DNA of 32,991 nt from a bacterium. Its GTDB lineage: Bacteria > Vulcanimicrobiota > Xenobia > Xenobiales > JADMJV01. The stretch spans positions 170,611 to 203,601 of the forward strand of contig JADMJV010000069.1 of assembly GCA_018780265.1 (NCBI GenBank), given 5' to 3'. Positions 24,764 through 32,764 of this stretch are shown piece after piece. How positions within the stretch are numbered: the first letter of the stretch is position 1; the number at the start of each line of letters is the position of its first letter. The notes beneath the pieces are model-generated. The model saw only the letters and a program-made list of their open reading frames with translations. It did no database searches and was not told the DNA's origin. The position numbers and the translations under genes were made by a program.

Positions 24764-26746
24764 ATGAAACTGGCAAAATTCCTGATTCCGGTGGTGGCCG
24801 CCGGGGGTCTCACGGCGGGGGCCTTCTATTGGATGAACCGGGGCTCAGCCCACCGCTTGAACGATCTGGCCCGTGAAACTCCTCAGCAAGCCGTCCTGTG
24901 GGTGGCGGCCGAGATGCGTGATGAGCAAGGCGCGGCCAAACTGAGCGATGAGGTGCAGAAACTGCGCCAAGAATCGGCCGAGGTGGAACAGTTTGCCCAG
25001 CAATTGGAGAAGCGCAGTGGCCGCAAGTTGGACCAACTGCTCAAGATTTATGCGGCCAGTGGGTTTATGGCCATCTACGCAGGTCAGGGTGCCGGTCAAC
25101 TGGACAAAAGCGCGGATGTTTTGCTGGAATGCCAGCTTTACGATGCAGGTGGGGCCCGCGAAATGATCAAGCAGAAGGGCTGGAAAGAAGAAGCCTACGC
25201 CGGCCAGACCCTTTACACGAATGGCCTTAGCTGGTGTTGTGTCAGCGATAGGGTTGTCATGATGGGGAGTAGTCGGCATATTTTGGAGCGGGCCGTCGAT
25301 GCCGCAGGCCACAAGAATACGCTGGACAGGGACCCCCAGTTTCAGCAGGCGTTGGCCCGCCTGCCGGGACTCTCCAAGAGCAACGGTATGGCCATCTACT
25401 GCGATTTTGGCCCGTGTTGGAGCAGCCTGGAAAAGGTAGGTGGCCAGCATGTGGATGCTGGCACCGTGGCCGGATTGCGCACGGTGCCCTACCTGGTTGG
25501 CGGCTTGATGAAAAAACAAGGGAGTTGGCTGGGTCAGGGCTTTCTCGTCATCGATTCCAAGACCAACAACTCGCTGGCTCAGGCACTCTTGAAGACCCCC
25601 TCGTCGGCGGCCCCTTTGGCTGCGGTGGTCCCTGAGCAGTGGGGCTGTTTTCAGGGGTTCGACCTGATCTATTCGCTTGACCTGTTGGTGGAGATGATTC
25701 GGCTGGTACCCAGAGGTCGAATGGGCGTGGGACTGGGCCTGGCCTATCTCGGCCTGCTGCCCGGTGGCGCTCGTGATAAAGCGATTCGCCAGGCTTTTTC
25801 GGGCGACGCGGCCTGGACCTTCGACCTGGACTCGGCCCTCTCGGCGGCCCAATCCGGTCTGGCCAGGGGCCGGCGCCCTTCGCTGGCAACTGGAGGGAAC
25901 TTTGGCATGGTGTTTGGCCTCAAAGACGTCGAGGCGGCCCGAAAACTGCTGCAGCCCCTGCCCGGACAAAAAGTGACCCTGGCTGGTCGGGAAGGCTTTC
26001 TACTCAGCTATCAGGGCAGTGAACTCTGTTGGATGTTTCTCGACAGACCGGCCTCCTTGATCTTCAGCGCCGGCCCCAAGGGGCAGGAGAGTCTGGCCAA
26101 AATGGTGGAGTGCGCCCACGGCAAGGCAGCCTCGCTGGCGCGGCGCAAAGAGTTCTCTGCTTTTGCCTCGAGCTATGGAGCCCGCAGCGCTCTGTTCAGC
26201 TACCTGGAAATGAGTCGTCTGGTCGATGGCCTCAAAGGCGCTTTGGACGAACTGGCCGACGCGCCCGGTAGACCGTTGCTCAAGAGCTTGCTGTCCAGGC
26301 AAGAGCTATTGGTGCCCGACCGGTGGAGCGTGCAGATAGAGAAGGATGGGCTGCGGGTGACCAATCAGGGCTCCGCCGCGGTGCTGGGCTTGGGCGGGGC
26401 CGGCCTGGCCGCCATTGCTTCTCCCAACTTCACAAAAGCCCGCGGTCGGGGTCGGGGTCGACTGATTGCCTGCAAGTCCAATCAAAAAAACATCGCTACC
26501 GCTCTTGAGATGTGGAGCAGCGATAACGGCGGGCGCTACCCGGAACGACTTTCTCAGTTGCTACCCGGCTACCTGAAGACCGTCCCTACCTGCCCGGCCG
26601 CTGGATCGGACACCTATTCAGGCAGCTACTCCAAGTCAACACGTCCCGATCAGTTCAATTTTTGCTGTCAGACCGGTCACCCCGGCCAGGTTCCGGCCAA
26701 CTATCCCCAGTATCAGTCAGATATCGGTTTAATCGAGCGTCCTTAA
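24764..26746 (+). CDS. DUF3352 protein fused to a C-terminal pilin/GspG-like module
   Basis: A 660-residue protein. Residues 4-25 are an uncleaved-type membrane anchor (FLIPVVAAGGLTAGAFYW). The long middle is DUF3352: LARETPQQAVLWVAAEMRD, YAGQTLYTNGLSWCCVSDR, VVMMGSSRHILERAVDAA and MVFGLKDVEAARKLLQPLP. The last ~120 residues change character: LGGAGLAAIASPNFTKARGR, an Arg-Gly repeat, CKSNQKNIATALEMWSSDNG, RYPERLSQLLPGYLKTVPTC, and a Cys-rich Asn/Tyr end. This is the body of a type IV pilin/GspG-like pseudopilin (normally after a GFTLIE-type N-terminus, absent here). It would sit on the outer face of the inner membrane. A GGGGGGTG lies before the ATG. It follows coaBC by 7 bases, and its 3' end overlaps the convergent glycosyltransferase by 18 bases. 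Confidence 0.78.
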   Translation: MKLAKFLIPVVAAGGLTAGAFYWMNRGSAHRLNDLARETPQQAVLWVAAEMRDEQGAAKLSDEVQKLRQESAEVEQFAQQLEKRSGRKLDQLLKIYAASGFMAIYAGQGAGQLDKSADVLLECQLYDAGGAREMIKQKGWKEEAYAGQTLYTNGLSWCCVSDRVVMMGSSRHILERAVDAAGHKNTLDRDPQFQQALARLPGLSKSNGMAIYCDFGPCWSSLEKVGGQHVDAGTVAGLRTVPYLVGGLMKKQGSWLGQGFLVIDSKTNNSLAQALLKTPSSAAPLAAVVPEQWGCFQGFDLIYSLDLLVEMIRLVPRGRMGVGLGLAYLGLLPGGARDKAIRQAFSGDAAWTFDLDSALSAAQSGLARGRRPSLATGGNFGMVFGLKDVEAARKLLQPLPGQKVTLAGREGFLLSYQGSELCWMFLDRPASLIFSAGPKGQESLAKMVECAHGKAASLARRKEFSAFASSYGARSALFSYLEMSRLVDGLKGALDELADAPGRPLLKSLLSRQELLVPDRWSVQIEKDGLRVTNQGSAAVLGLGGAGLAAIASPNFTKARGRGRGRLIACKSNQKNIATALEMWSSDNGGRYPERLSQLLPGYLKTVPTCPAAGSDTYSGSYSKSTRPDQFNFCCQTGHPGQVPANYPQYQSDIGLIERP

Positions 26747-27883
26747 AACCTCGGCCAGGCGTGCTTCAAAGGTAGAACGGTGAAAGTGCTGACGAGCTCG
26801 GGTCTGAGCCGCCGTGGCCAGGCGTTGACGCAGTTCGGCATCGCCAGCCAGGCGCAGCAGGCCCTGAGCCAGCGCCCAGGGCGAGTTTGGGCGGACCAGC
26901 CAGGCCGATTCGTCGTGCTTCGCCAATTCTTCGACCACGGGCAGGCGGGTCGATAAAATGGGCAGTCCGGCCGCCATAAATTCGATCAGCTTGATGGGGC
27001 AACATCCCTGCACGGTGTTGCGCGAATCAGCCGGCAAGGGAGCCACCCCAATATGGGTTTGAGACAGCATGCCCCGCAGATCGTGGGCTGCGTAGGGGCC
27101 CGAAAAGTGAACCATCGATCGAACTCGCATCTGCTGGGCCAGGCGACGCAGGGGTCGCGTCCAGCGTCCCTTGCGAGTGCCCACCAGATCGAGTTGCACG
27201 GGCAACTTGTTCTTTACGTGGAGAAGGGCTTCAAAAAGCAATTCTAGACCCTGCCAGGGAGCCAGCGTGCCTGTGTAAAGCAGACGCAGGGGTGGGGTGG
27301 GTGGTGGGGCAGGCTGCAAAAATGACTCTTCGAGGGCACTGTTGGGCAGCACCGCCACTTTGCTTTTCGGCACGCCGCGAGTGCCCAGAAAACGCAGACC
27401 GGTCTGGCTGACGGTCAAAACTCGCCGGGACATCTGCAGCAACGTCTGTTCCTCAAAGGCCAGTCGGCCCAGAAACTCGGGATGATCCAGAAGGGCCGGA
27501 AAGTGGTGAGGTAATTCCATGGAGGGAAATCCGTGCGCTTCGTAGACCGTGAGTCCCCGGAATTTCTGGCGCTGAGCCGCCCAGCCTTCCCACGGGGAAC
27601 GAAACCAAAAAATGTCCCAGGGCTGACCGCCCAGCCACTCTTCCACCCCGCGCCGGAAACGCAGGGCCCGGTCGATGAACGGGTCAGCGCCAGGGCCCAC
27701 GGCCACCTGGTGATGCTCGATCCCCTCCAAGCTGTCGGCAAAACCCTCCGGCTTGCCGACCTTGGGAGTTACCAGCGTGAGCCGGGCCCCGGCCTTGACC
27801 AGTCCCCTTACGGTAGCCTCGATGCGAACTCCGGCCCCCTTGGGAAAGGGTACGGGGTCGTTGGCACAGTAAAGAATGCGCAT
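26729..27883 (-). CDS. GT4 family glycosyltransferase
   Basis: A 384-residue GT-B fold enzyme. N-terminal half: MRILYCANDPVPFPKGAGVR with the open Gly-rich acceptor loop, then ARLTLVTPKVGK. C-terminal nucleotide-sugar domain: LLYTGTLAPWQGLELLFEAL, HFSGPYAAHDLRGMLSQTHI, GVAPLPADSRNTVQGCCPIK and LIEFMAAGLPILSTRLPVVE, the last containing the Glu-rich donor site of the GT4 family. There is no membrane helix; it is cytoplasmic, presumably making an envelope or capsular glycan. The donor and acceptor are unknown. It is divergent from the radical SAM gene with 2 bp between start codons, and converges on the DUF3352 gene. Confidence 0.9.
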   Translation of the reverse strand: MRILYCANDPVPFPKGAGVRIEATVRGLVKAGARLTLVTPKVGKPEGFADSLEGIEHHQVAVGPGADPFIDRALRFRRGVEEWLGGQPWDIFWFRSPWEGWAAQRQKFRGLTVYEAHGFPSMELPHHFPALLDHPEFLGRLAFEEQTLLQMSRRVLTVSQTGLRFLGTRGVPKSKVAVLPNSALEESFLQPAPPPTPPLRLLYTGTLAPWQGLELLFEALLHVKNKLPVQLDLVGTRKGRWTRPLRRLAQQMRVRSMVHFSGPYAAHDLRGMLSQTHIGVAPLPADSRNTVQGCCPIKLIEFMAAGLPILSTRLPVVEELAKHDESAWLVRPNSPWALAQGLLRLAGDAELRQRLATAAQTRARQHFHRSTFEARLAEVLRTLD

Positions 27884-27885
27884 CC

Positions 27886-28965
27886 GTGTATAATATCCCT
27901 CACTTCGTCAAAGACCCGGCCCAGGTTGCCCGACTCCGGCAGGCGTTGGAGACGGGGCATTCCGATTTGCTCTCTTCTGTGAAGATCAAGCTGACCTCCT
28001 TTTGCAATTTGCGCTGTCAAATGTGCCATTACTGGAAAACGAAGCAGGAAGAGGCGCTCACCACCGATCAATGGTTTGATGTGCTGGGCCAACTGGCCGC
28101 CCTTGGTTGCCGCAAGATTCATTTCTCGGGTGGCGAGGTCTTTCTGCGCCGGGACTTTCTGGACATCGTCGAGCACGGCACGGCCCTGAAATTGAAGATC
28201 AACATGACCACCAACGGCACCCTGCTGACCGAGGAGCGCTTGCGCCGACTGATCAGGGCCAGGCCTAACAGCATCTCGCTAAGCCTGGACGGCCCCAAGG
28301 CCAGTGTTCACGACTCAATTCGCGGAATCCCCGGCAGTTTTAAGCGCACCACCCGCACCGTGCGTAAGTTGGTCGAGCTGGGCAAAAAATCGGGCCACTC
28401 GCCCCGCGTTCGCATCAATTCGGTCGTTCAGCAGAGCAACTACAAACAACTGCCGGCTCTGGTGGACGTGGTTTCCGGTCTGGGAGCGATCGAGCTACAT
28501 CCCATGCCGGTGGACGAGAAAGGACCGCGCAAGAATCGCCTCTCTCGTTGGCAGATTGAGAATTATAACGAAGAAGTGGCCCCGCGCGTGCTGGAAGCCA
28601 GACGCCAGGCCGGTTATTCCACCGCGCCCTGGATGGTCTATCCCTTTGGGCGTAGCGAGCAAGAAATGGAGCGCAGCCGCAAGGGACAGTATTCGCTTGG
28701 CATCTATCAGCACAAACCGTGTCTTTCTCCCTGGATGCACCTCTTTATCGGTTGGGATGGGGAGACTTACCTGTGCTGCATGACCAACCGGCGCATGGAG
28801 TCGCTGGGCAACGTTGGACATCAAACGGTGATGGAGATTTTCAATGGTCAGCCCATGCAGCAGGTGCGCCGGCGCTTCTTGGCTCTGGAACTGGAGACCT
28901 CATGTGGGCGATGCGACATGGTCAACTTTGAGAATCGCCTGCTTCATGACGCCCTGCAGCGGTAG
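27886..28965 (+). CDS. Radical SAM/SPASM-type protein
   Basis: A 359-residue protein from the GTG at 27886. The radical SAM cluster motif CNLRCQMC (Cys40, Cys44, Cys47) is followed by IHFSGGEVFLRRDFLDIVEH and NMTTNGTLLTEERLRRLI, the SAM-binding strands. Near the C-terminus, KPCLSPWMHLFIGWDGETYL is followed by CCM and then LETSCGRCDM, a SPASM-like set of cysteines for an additional Fe-S cluster. SPASM enzymes commonly modify peptides or small sugars/amino acids; no precursor peptide was found nearby. Flanking glycosyltransferases suggest an envelope glycan or lipid modification. A TATAAT falls inside the first codons (27889-27894), so a downstream start cannot be excluded. Confidence 0.9.
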   Translation: MYNIPHFVKDPAQVARLRQALETGHSDLLSSVKIKLTSFCNLRCQMCHYWKTKQEEALTTDQWFDVLGQLAALGCRKIHFSGGEVFLRRDFLDIVEHGTALKLKINMTTNGTLLTEERLRRLIRARPNSISLSLDGPKASVHDSIRGIPGSFKRTTRTVRKLVELGKKSGHSPRVRINSVVQQSNYKQLPALVDVVSGLGAIELHPMPVDEKGPRKNRLSRWQIENYNEEVAPRVLEARRQAGYSTAPWMVYPFGRSEQEMERSRKGQYSLGIYQHKPCLSPWMHLFIGWDGETYLCCMTNRRMESLGNVGHQTVMEIFNGQPMQQVRRRFLALELETSCGRCDMVNFENRLLHDALQR

Positions 28966-29002
28966 CCCAGGTTTGCCTGACAGCCGGCTCGGGAAACCTG
29001 GG
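28966..29002 (+). promoter_or_regulatory. Perfect 9-bp inverted repeat just upstream of the flagellar-like gene
   Basis: CCCAGGTTT (28966-28974) and its exact complement AAACCTGGG (28994-29002) enclose a 19-base spacer that itself holds AGCCGGCT (28983-28990). The hairpin begins right after the radical SAM stop and ends 3 bases before the next ATG, so it covers the place where a ribosome binding site would be. No T-run follows, so it is not a canonical terminator. A translational or attenuation control, or an operator, is possible. Confidence 0.45.
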
Positions 29003-29005
29003 TGA

Positions 29006-29788
29006 ATGCATCGTCTACTGTTTTTCTGTCTACTTTCGGCTCCGATCTGGGCCCAACCGGCTTCCATGCTGGGACGGCGACAGGTTTTGACACTTTGGTG
29101 TCGCGAGAATCTGGCTCAGCAGTATACGCCGGGCTACAAGGCCACGGTCACGAATTACTATGTGGGACCCAACCCGGACCTGGATATGAGCCAGGGGCGG
29201 GTGGTCGCCACCGGAATTTCCCTGCACCTGGCCATTCAAGGCGAGGGTTTCTTTTGCGTTGAAGGGGATCGCTTCACTCGCGACGGGCGCATGCAGTTGC
29301 GTGAGGGCATTTTAGAAGGGCCCGGCGGCTATCCCTTGTTGGGCTACAAGCTGGACGAAAAGGCAAATATTGCCGACAAATTAGGGGTGATTCGCTTCCC
29401 GACCGACCCCGCCAATCAACTGTATCTGGGACGCTACAACGACTATTCGTTTGATGCCCTGGGCAACTTCCTGGGCGGCCTGACCACCACGGATCCTGTA
29501 ACCGGTCAGAGTCATACCGATTACACGCCCCTGTATCGCCTGGCTATCGGGACCTTTCCGCAGCCACATCGCCTGTTGCGCGAGCGGGACGGCCTGTTGC
29601 TGGCCAGTAAGGAGAGCGGTCTGTTACGCCTGGACCTGGCCGGCCAGAATCGGCTGGGCTTTTTGGTGCCAGGTTCGGTAGAGCTATCCAATGTGGACCC
29701 GGTCCAGCAAGCCTATATTTGGGGACGCCTGGATGCGATGGAAATGCGTCCTTTTCCCAGTCCGCCGAAGAAGAAGACTTTTAAGTAA
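29006..29788 (+). CDS. FlgE/FlgF/FlgG-like rod/hook-type protein with a Sec signal peptide
   Basis: A 260-residue protein. Residues 1-16 are a clear Sec signal (MHRLLFFCLLSAPIWA|QP). The flagellar basal-body rod signature follows: ENLAQQYTPGYKATVTNYYV resembles the ANxNTPGYK motif. DMSQGRVVATGISLHLAIQG, EGFFCVEGDRFTRDGRMQL and GYPLLGYKLD match the hook-body core (FSQGxLxxTGxPLDLAIxGxGFF, YTRxGxF). The C-terminal VELSNVDPVQQ resembles the closing SNVDxxxE motif. True flagellar rod proteins have no Sec signal and leave through the type III exporter. This one would be exported to the periplasm, so a co-opted structural or adhesin-like role is likely. No other flagellar gene is nearby. Confidence 0.78.
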   Translation: MHRLLFFCLLSAPIWAQPASMLGRRQVLTLWCRENLAQQYTPGYKATVTNYYVGPNPDLDMSQGRVVATGISLHLAIQGEGFFCVEGDRFTRDGRMQLREGILEGPGGYPLLGYKLDEKANIADKLGVIRFPTDPANQLYLGRYNDYSFDALGNFLGGLTTTDPVTGQSHTDYTPLYRLAIGTFPQPHRLLRERDGLLLASKESGLLRLDLAGQNRLGFLVPGSVELSNVDPVQQAYIWGRLDAMEMRPFPSPPKKKTFK

Positions 29789-30680
29789 ACAGGGAACGCA
29801 CCAATTCGGGTCGGCCCAGGGGCAGAGGACCGGCCGAGGCCGGTTTGCCGTCCCTCCATTGGGTTAGGGCCGCCTGCAACCCGGGCAGGTCGTCCACGCA
29901 GCGATGCCAGCCTCTTGGTTTAGGCCCGAGGCGCCCCCCTGCCCGCAAATTCTGCTCATCATAGAGTCGTGCTTGCGGCCAGAAAATAGCGGGGGTGCCG
30001 GCCTGGACGATTTCGTGGTAGGCATTGTATCCGCTTGCCGATATAACCAGCGACGCTGAGGCCAGCAATTGAGCCACATCCTGTCGCGACTGCCCAAGGT
30101 CCGGCGCCGCCATTACCGCCTCTGAAGGCAGGGCCTGCGAGAGCAAACACTGGGTCTCCAGGGGGCCACTGCCCAGCCACAAGATCTTCCGCTTTCCTTG
30201 GGGCTGAGGGGGTGTGGCTACGACCGGGCCTATCTGGCATCCCTGTTCCCATGGGGTCAGTTCACACTGTAGTATTTTATGATAACGTCCCAGGGCCGTC
30301 ACTACTTCGGGTCGCAGCGCGTAGCTGAGCTTGAGCCAGCGGGCCACCAGCCACGCCGGGCAGGGGAAGTCAAGCTCGGCAAGCTCTCCCAGCACTCCGC
30401 GCGGGAAGGTATCGACCACCAGCAGGTCGGGGCGGAGTTTGCGCAGCAGGTGCGCCACCTGCACGCCCAAAGAGGATGGGCTTACCAGGTGCACCTGCAG
30501 TCCCCGGCTCCAGGATTGCAGGCGCTGCGGGAGGATGAAGTGGATGTTGGTGCCGGGTGGGAACCACTGGCTCAGCAGGCGGCTGCGGGTGGCGTGGCCG
30601 CGCCCTCCGCCCAGCGCATAATAAAGGACTCTAAGTGCCGTCGAAGTCGGTCTCAAAGGGGTCGACGTCGCCCACCGCAT
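29781..30680 (-). CDS. MurG/GT28-like glycosyltransferase family protein
   Basis: A 299-residue protein. The first family-like residues are LRVLYYALGGGRGHATRSRL, with the Gly-rich loop and GHATR typical of the MurG/UDP-glycosyltransferase superfamily. The C-terminal domain has LWLGSGPLETQ, LLASASLVISASGYNAYHEI and VQAGTPAIFWPQARLYDEQN, the donor-sugar site (AGTPxIFxPxxxxYDEQ). The true start is uncertain: the ATG at 30680 overlaps the upstream gene by 50 bases, while a TTG at 30656 would be shorter; both precede the homology. It converges on the flagellar-like gene with an 8-base overlap. It likely acts on a cell-envelope glycan. Confidence 0.78.
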   Translation of the reverse strand: MRWATSTPLRPTSTALRVLYYALGGGRGHATRSRLLSQWFPPGTNIHFILPQRLQSWSRGLQVHLVSPSSLGVQVAHLLRKLRPDLLVVDTFPRGVLGELAELDFPCPAWLVARWLKLSYALRPEVVTALGRYHKILQCELTPWEQGCQIGPVVATPPQPQGKRKILWLGSGPLETQCLLSQALPSEAVMAAPDLGQSRQDVAQLLASASLVISASGYNAYHEIVQAGTPAIFWPQARLYDEQNLRAGGRLGPKPRGWHRCVDDLPGLQAALTQWRDGKPASAGPLPLGRPELVRSLFT

Positions 30681-30951
30681 CCAGGCCTGTGGCCGCTCGC
30701 AACAGGGGCGAGGCGCCTCCCGTATCGTAGTCCGGGTAGAAAGCGGCGGCCATCAAGAAAGGGTCGCTGCGAGACTCTTCGGGGTCTTTGGGAATCTTTT
30801 TAAAGCAGCCGATGCAGATCGACGGGCCCGAGGCGGAATTGCGAGCGTGCAGTGCGCAAATCGCTTTTTGGCAACTGGAACAGGTCAGTGTGGCCTCGCG
30901 GGTACAGGGGTGAGGATAGAGGACTCCGGCCGATTCCTTGCACTTGCCCAC
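30631..30951 (-). CDS. Small Cys/His zinc-finger protein, unknown
   Basis: A 106-residue protein from the GTG at 30951, 1 base after the lipoprotein gene's stop. Residues ~10-55 carry a B-box-like metal site: CTREATLTCSSCQKAICALH then ARNSASGPSICIGCF, giving a Cys, a CxxC, a CxxH and a CxxC. This fits zinc binding. The rest is acidic and Pro/Asp-rich (KIPKDPEESRSDPF, YPDYDTGG, DPFETDFDG), with no signal or membrane helix. The role may be nucleic-acid or protein binding; no family is certain. It is in a run with the lipoprotein and the glycosyltransferase. Confidence 0.65.
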   Translation of the reverse strand: MGKCKESAGVLYPHPCTREATLTCSSCQKAICALHARNSASGPSICIGCFKKIPKDPEESRSDPFLMAAAFYPDYDTGGASPLLRAATGLDAVGDVDPFETDFDGT

Positions 30952-30952
30952 G

Positions 30953-31591
30953 CTAAGGACCCACTTCCGCCAGGTACAGGGCAACCGCCGCCCGCTGTTC
31001 GGGGGTCAGCGATTCCAGAGGCAAAACCAGGCCCACTGCAATCACTTCAGTACCGGTCAAGGTTGCCTGTACCTTTTTGGTGGCATCGACCCATTCCAGT
31101 CCAGCCGCGCCTTTTTGCACCGACCCACGCGGGCCGCCGTTGCCGGAGCGCACGATCAGGGTGGGGCCGGCCGCGTCGATCTGAAAGAGTCTCTGGTTGT
31201 GGCCATCTTCCAGCTTGAGAGAAGGACCGGCTTTCACTTTGGCGCGCAGCAGGCGGGCTCCGCTGCCGTCTTCCAGTTCGAAGCCTCCTTTTTTCTGTTT
31301 GACTTTGGCCACCAGCTTATCGTCGGCCAGCACCTTGACCCGGTCCGCCTCGATTTTGCTGGTATACGTGGTCGAACCACAGCGCACTTGCACCATGGAG
31401 CCCTGTCTGACCAATTCGAAATCGGGTTTGGCGTTGCGCTGGCTCACAATGGTCTGCTGCATCTTGCCGGCTACCGCGGGCGCCGGCGCCGAACTGGCCT
31501 GAGGGGTGACAGGACTGTCCGTGGTGGAAGGAGAGTTACAACCCCACAACACTGCGGCTGCGATCAGAGCAAACACCCCACTGCGAAACAT
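30953..31591 (-). CDS. Putative lipoprotein, unknown
   Basis: A 212-residue protein from the ATG at 31591, chosen over a longer frame because it gives a signal peptide with lipobox (MFRSGVFALIAAAVLWGC, Cys18; Trp at -2 is unusual). A Ser/Thr/Pro linker of ~30 residues follows, then a beta-rich domain: VQVRCGSTTYTSKIEADRVK, KLVAKVKQKKGGFELEDGSG, LEDGHNQRLFQIDAAG, TLIVRSGNGGPRGSVQKGAA and LTGTEVIAVGLVLPLESL. It looks like repeated strand pairs, as in envelope-associated phospholipid-binding or tubby-like folds, but no family is assigned. It leads into the zinc-finger gene (1 base apart), and its start faces the divergent membrane-protein gene 56 bp away. Confidence 0.7.
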   Translation of the reverse strand: MFRSGVFALIAAAVLWGCNSPSTTDSPVTPQASSAPAPAVAGKMQQTIVSQRNAKPDFELVRQGSMVQVRCGSTTYTSKIEADRVKVLADDKLVAKVKQKKGGFELEDGSGARLLRAKVKAGPSLKLEDGHNQRLFQIDAAGPTLIVRSGNGGPRGSVQKGAAGLEWVDATKKVQATLTGTEVIAVGLVLPLESLTPEQRAAVALYLAEVGP

Positions 31592-31647
31592 TTGCCCTGA
31601 TTCTCGCGCCCGGGATGATTCCCTGCCCACCCGTCGAAGCTCTCGGG

Positions 31648-32493
31648 ATGTCAAAATACGGCAAATCAAAATATCGCTTAGAGGGTCCCTGGGAGCAAGT
31701 GCGTCAGCAACTGGCCCATCTGGAGTCGAGTGATAGCCACGCCGAAAAGCAGGTCAGCTCCGGCAACAAAATCATGGGTGGGGGATGCGTCACCTTGATC
31801 GTGGGCTTCCTGTTGCTGGCCGTGACCGGCCCGTTTGGCGGCATTATCGCTTTTGTGGGTTTCTGTTTGTTGATTTTGGGAGCCGTCTACAACAGCATGT
31901 TTTCTTCCTATGATCTGGAAAACATGCGCTACCAGGTGCCCACCACGCTGCTGGACACCCTGGCTGTGGATCTGGACGCCTCCAAAAATGTGTCGGTGAT
32001 GATCGACTTTCGGGCCAGTCAATCCAAAGAGTTTATCCAAAAAGTGGAGCAGTCGTCTTTCCTGTTCTTCAGTTACGGCCCTAAAGTGAGCTATTTCAGT
32101 CACCCCTGGTTGGAATTCAACGCGGCCAGCGTAGACGGACATCGCTTGAAGCTGAGCATCAGCCGGGAAGGCAGCTACAAGGTCGTGCCCAAGCGTAAAC
32201 GCACCAAGACCAAACTGAGATATGTGGACTCGGTGACCCTTTCGGTCCGGCCGCCCACCGGCCAGGCCGTGGCCATTGCTGCTGGCACCTCCCTGGCGCC
32301 CCCTCAATCCGCCCGCTTTCGCAGTTTTCGGGGCCAGGTGACGGCTCAGGGAGCCGTGGTCAAAGCGGTAGGTCCTCATTACTACACGGTCAGCAACCGC
32401 GGCACCAGCAGTGGCGGCGACCACCTGGCGGGCCGCGATCTGGTGGTGCTGTTTCTCTCCTGTTTCCGAGGCTTGACGACCGCTCCCCGTTAG
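31648..32493 (+). CDS. Two-TM membrane protein with a beta-rich soluble domain, unknown
   Basis: A 281-residue protein from the ATG at 31648. Residues ~43-82 hold two adjacent membrane helices (GGCVTLIVGFLLLAVTG and FGGIIAFVGFCLLILGAVYN). After them comes a ~200-residue soluble region (TLAVDLDASKNVSVMIDFRA, KRTKTKLRYVDSVTLSVRPP), followed by AARDLVV-type hydrophobic strands near the end. There is no catalytic motif and no recognised family. Both helices being close to the N-terminus suggests a short hairpin in the inner membrane with a large domain on the same side. It is a single plus-strand gene, divergent from the lipoprotein. Confidence 0.65.
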   Translation: MSKYGKSKYRLEGPWEQVRQQLAHLESSDSHAEKQVSSGNKIMGGGCVTLIVGFLLLAVTGPFGGIIAFVGFCLLILGAVYNSMFSSYDLENMRYQVPTTLLDTLAVDLDASKNVSVMIDFRASQSKEFIQKVEQSSFLFFSYGPKVSYFSHPWLEFNAASVDGHRLKLSISREGSYKVVPKRKRTKTKLRYVDSVTLSVRPPTGQAVAIAAGTSLAPPQSARFRSFRGQVTAQGAVVKAVGPHYYTVSNRGTSSGGDHLAGRDLVVLFLSCFRGLTTAPR

Positions 32494-32604
32494 GGCCCGT
32501 CCCCAAATAACTCAGGCACATTATGGATCAAACCCTGGTAAAATCGAATCGTGAATCATAGTAACGAACTGGCAGCTGAGAACTGTCAGTACCCGGGGGA
32601 ACAA

Positions 32605-32742
32605 AAGGGAGAGGTGGAGAGGACGGGGAGAAGGAGAGACCCTGGTCCAATTTGAAACCCCGAAGCCTTACATTGGGACGATTAGGGTGCCGGCAAGTTA
32701 GCAAGACCCTCTCCACCTTTTCGACCTTCCCCCCTCTCCCTT
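32605..32742. repeat. Imperfect inverted repeat, purine tract and pyrimidine tract
   Basis: AAGGGAGAGG (32605-32614) is the exact complement of 32733-32742. The overlapping GGTGGAGAGG (32613-32622) is the exact complement of 32708-32717. The left tract can thus pair with either part of the right tract, in a block of ~138 bases. This could be a small non-autonomous mobile element or a structured RNA; no target duplication could be recognised. Confidence 0.4.
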
Positions 32743-32764
32743 AAGAAGGCCTGCCAGTGGCACG

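Noticed and set aside
32528..32716. Minus-strand 62-codon frame
   Set aside because: It lies over the inverted repeat, is Pro/Ser/Arg-rich, and has no ribosome site or family pattern.
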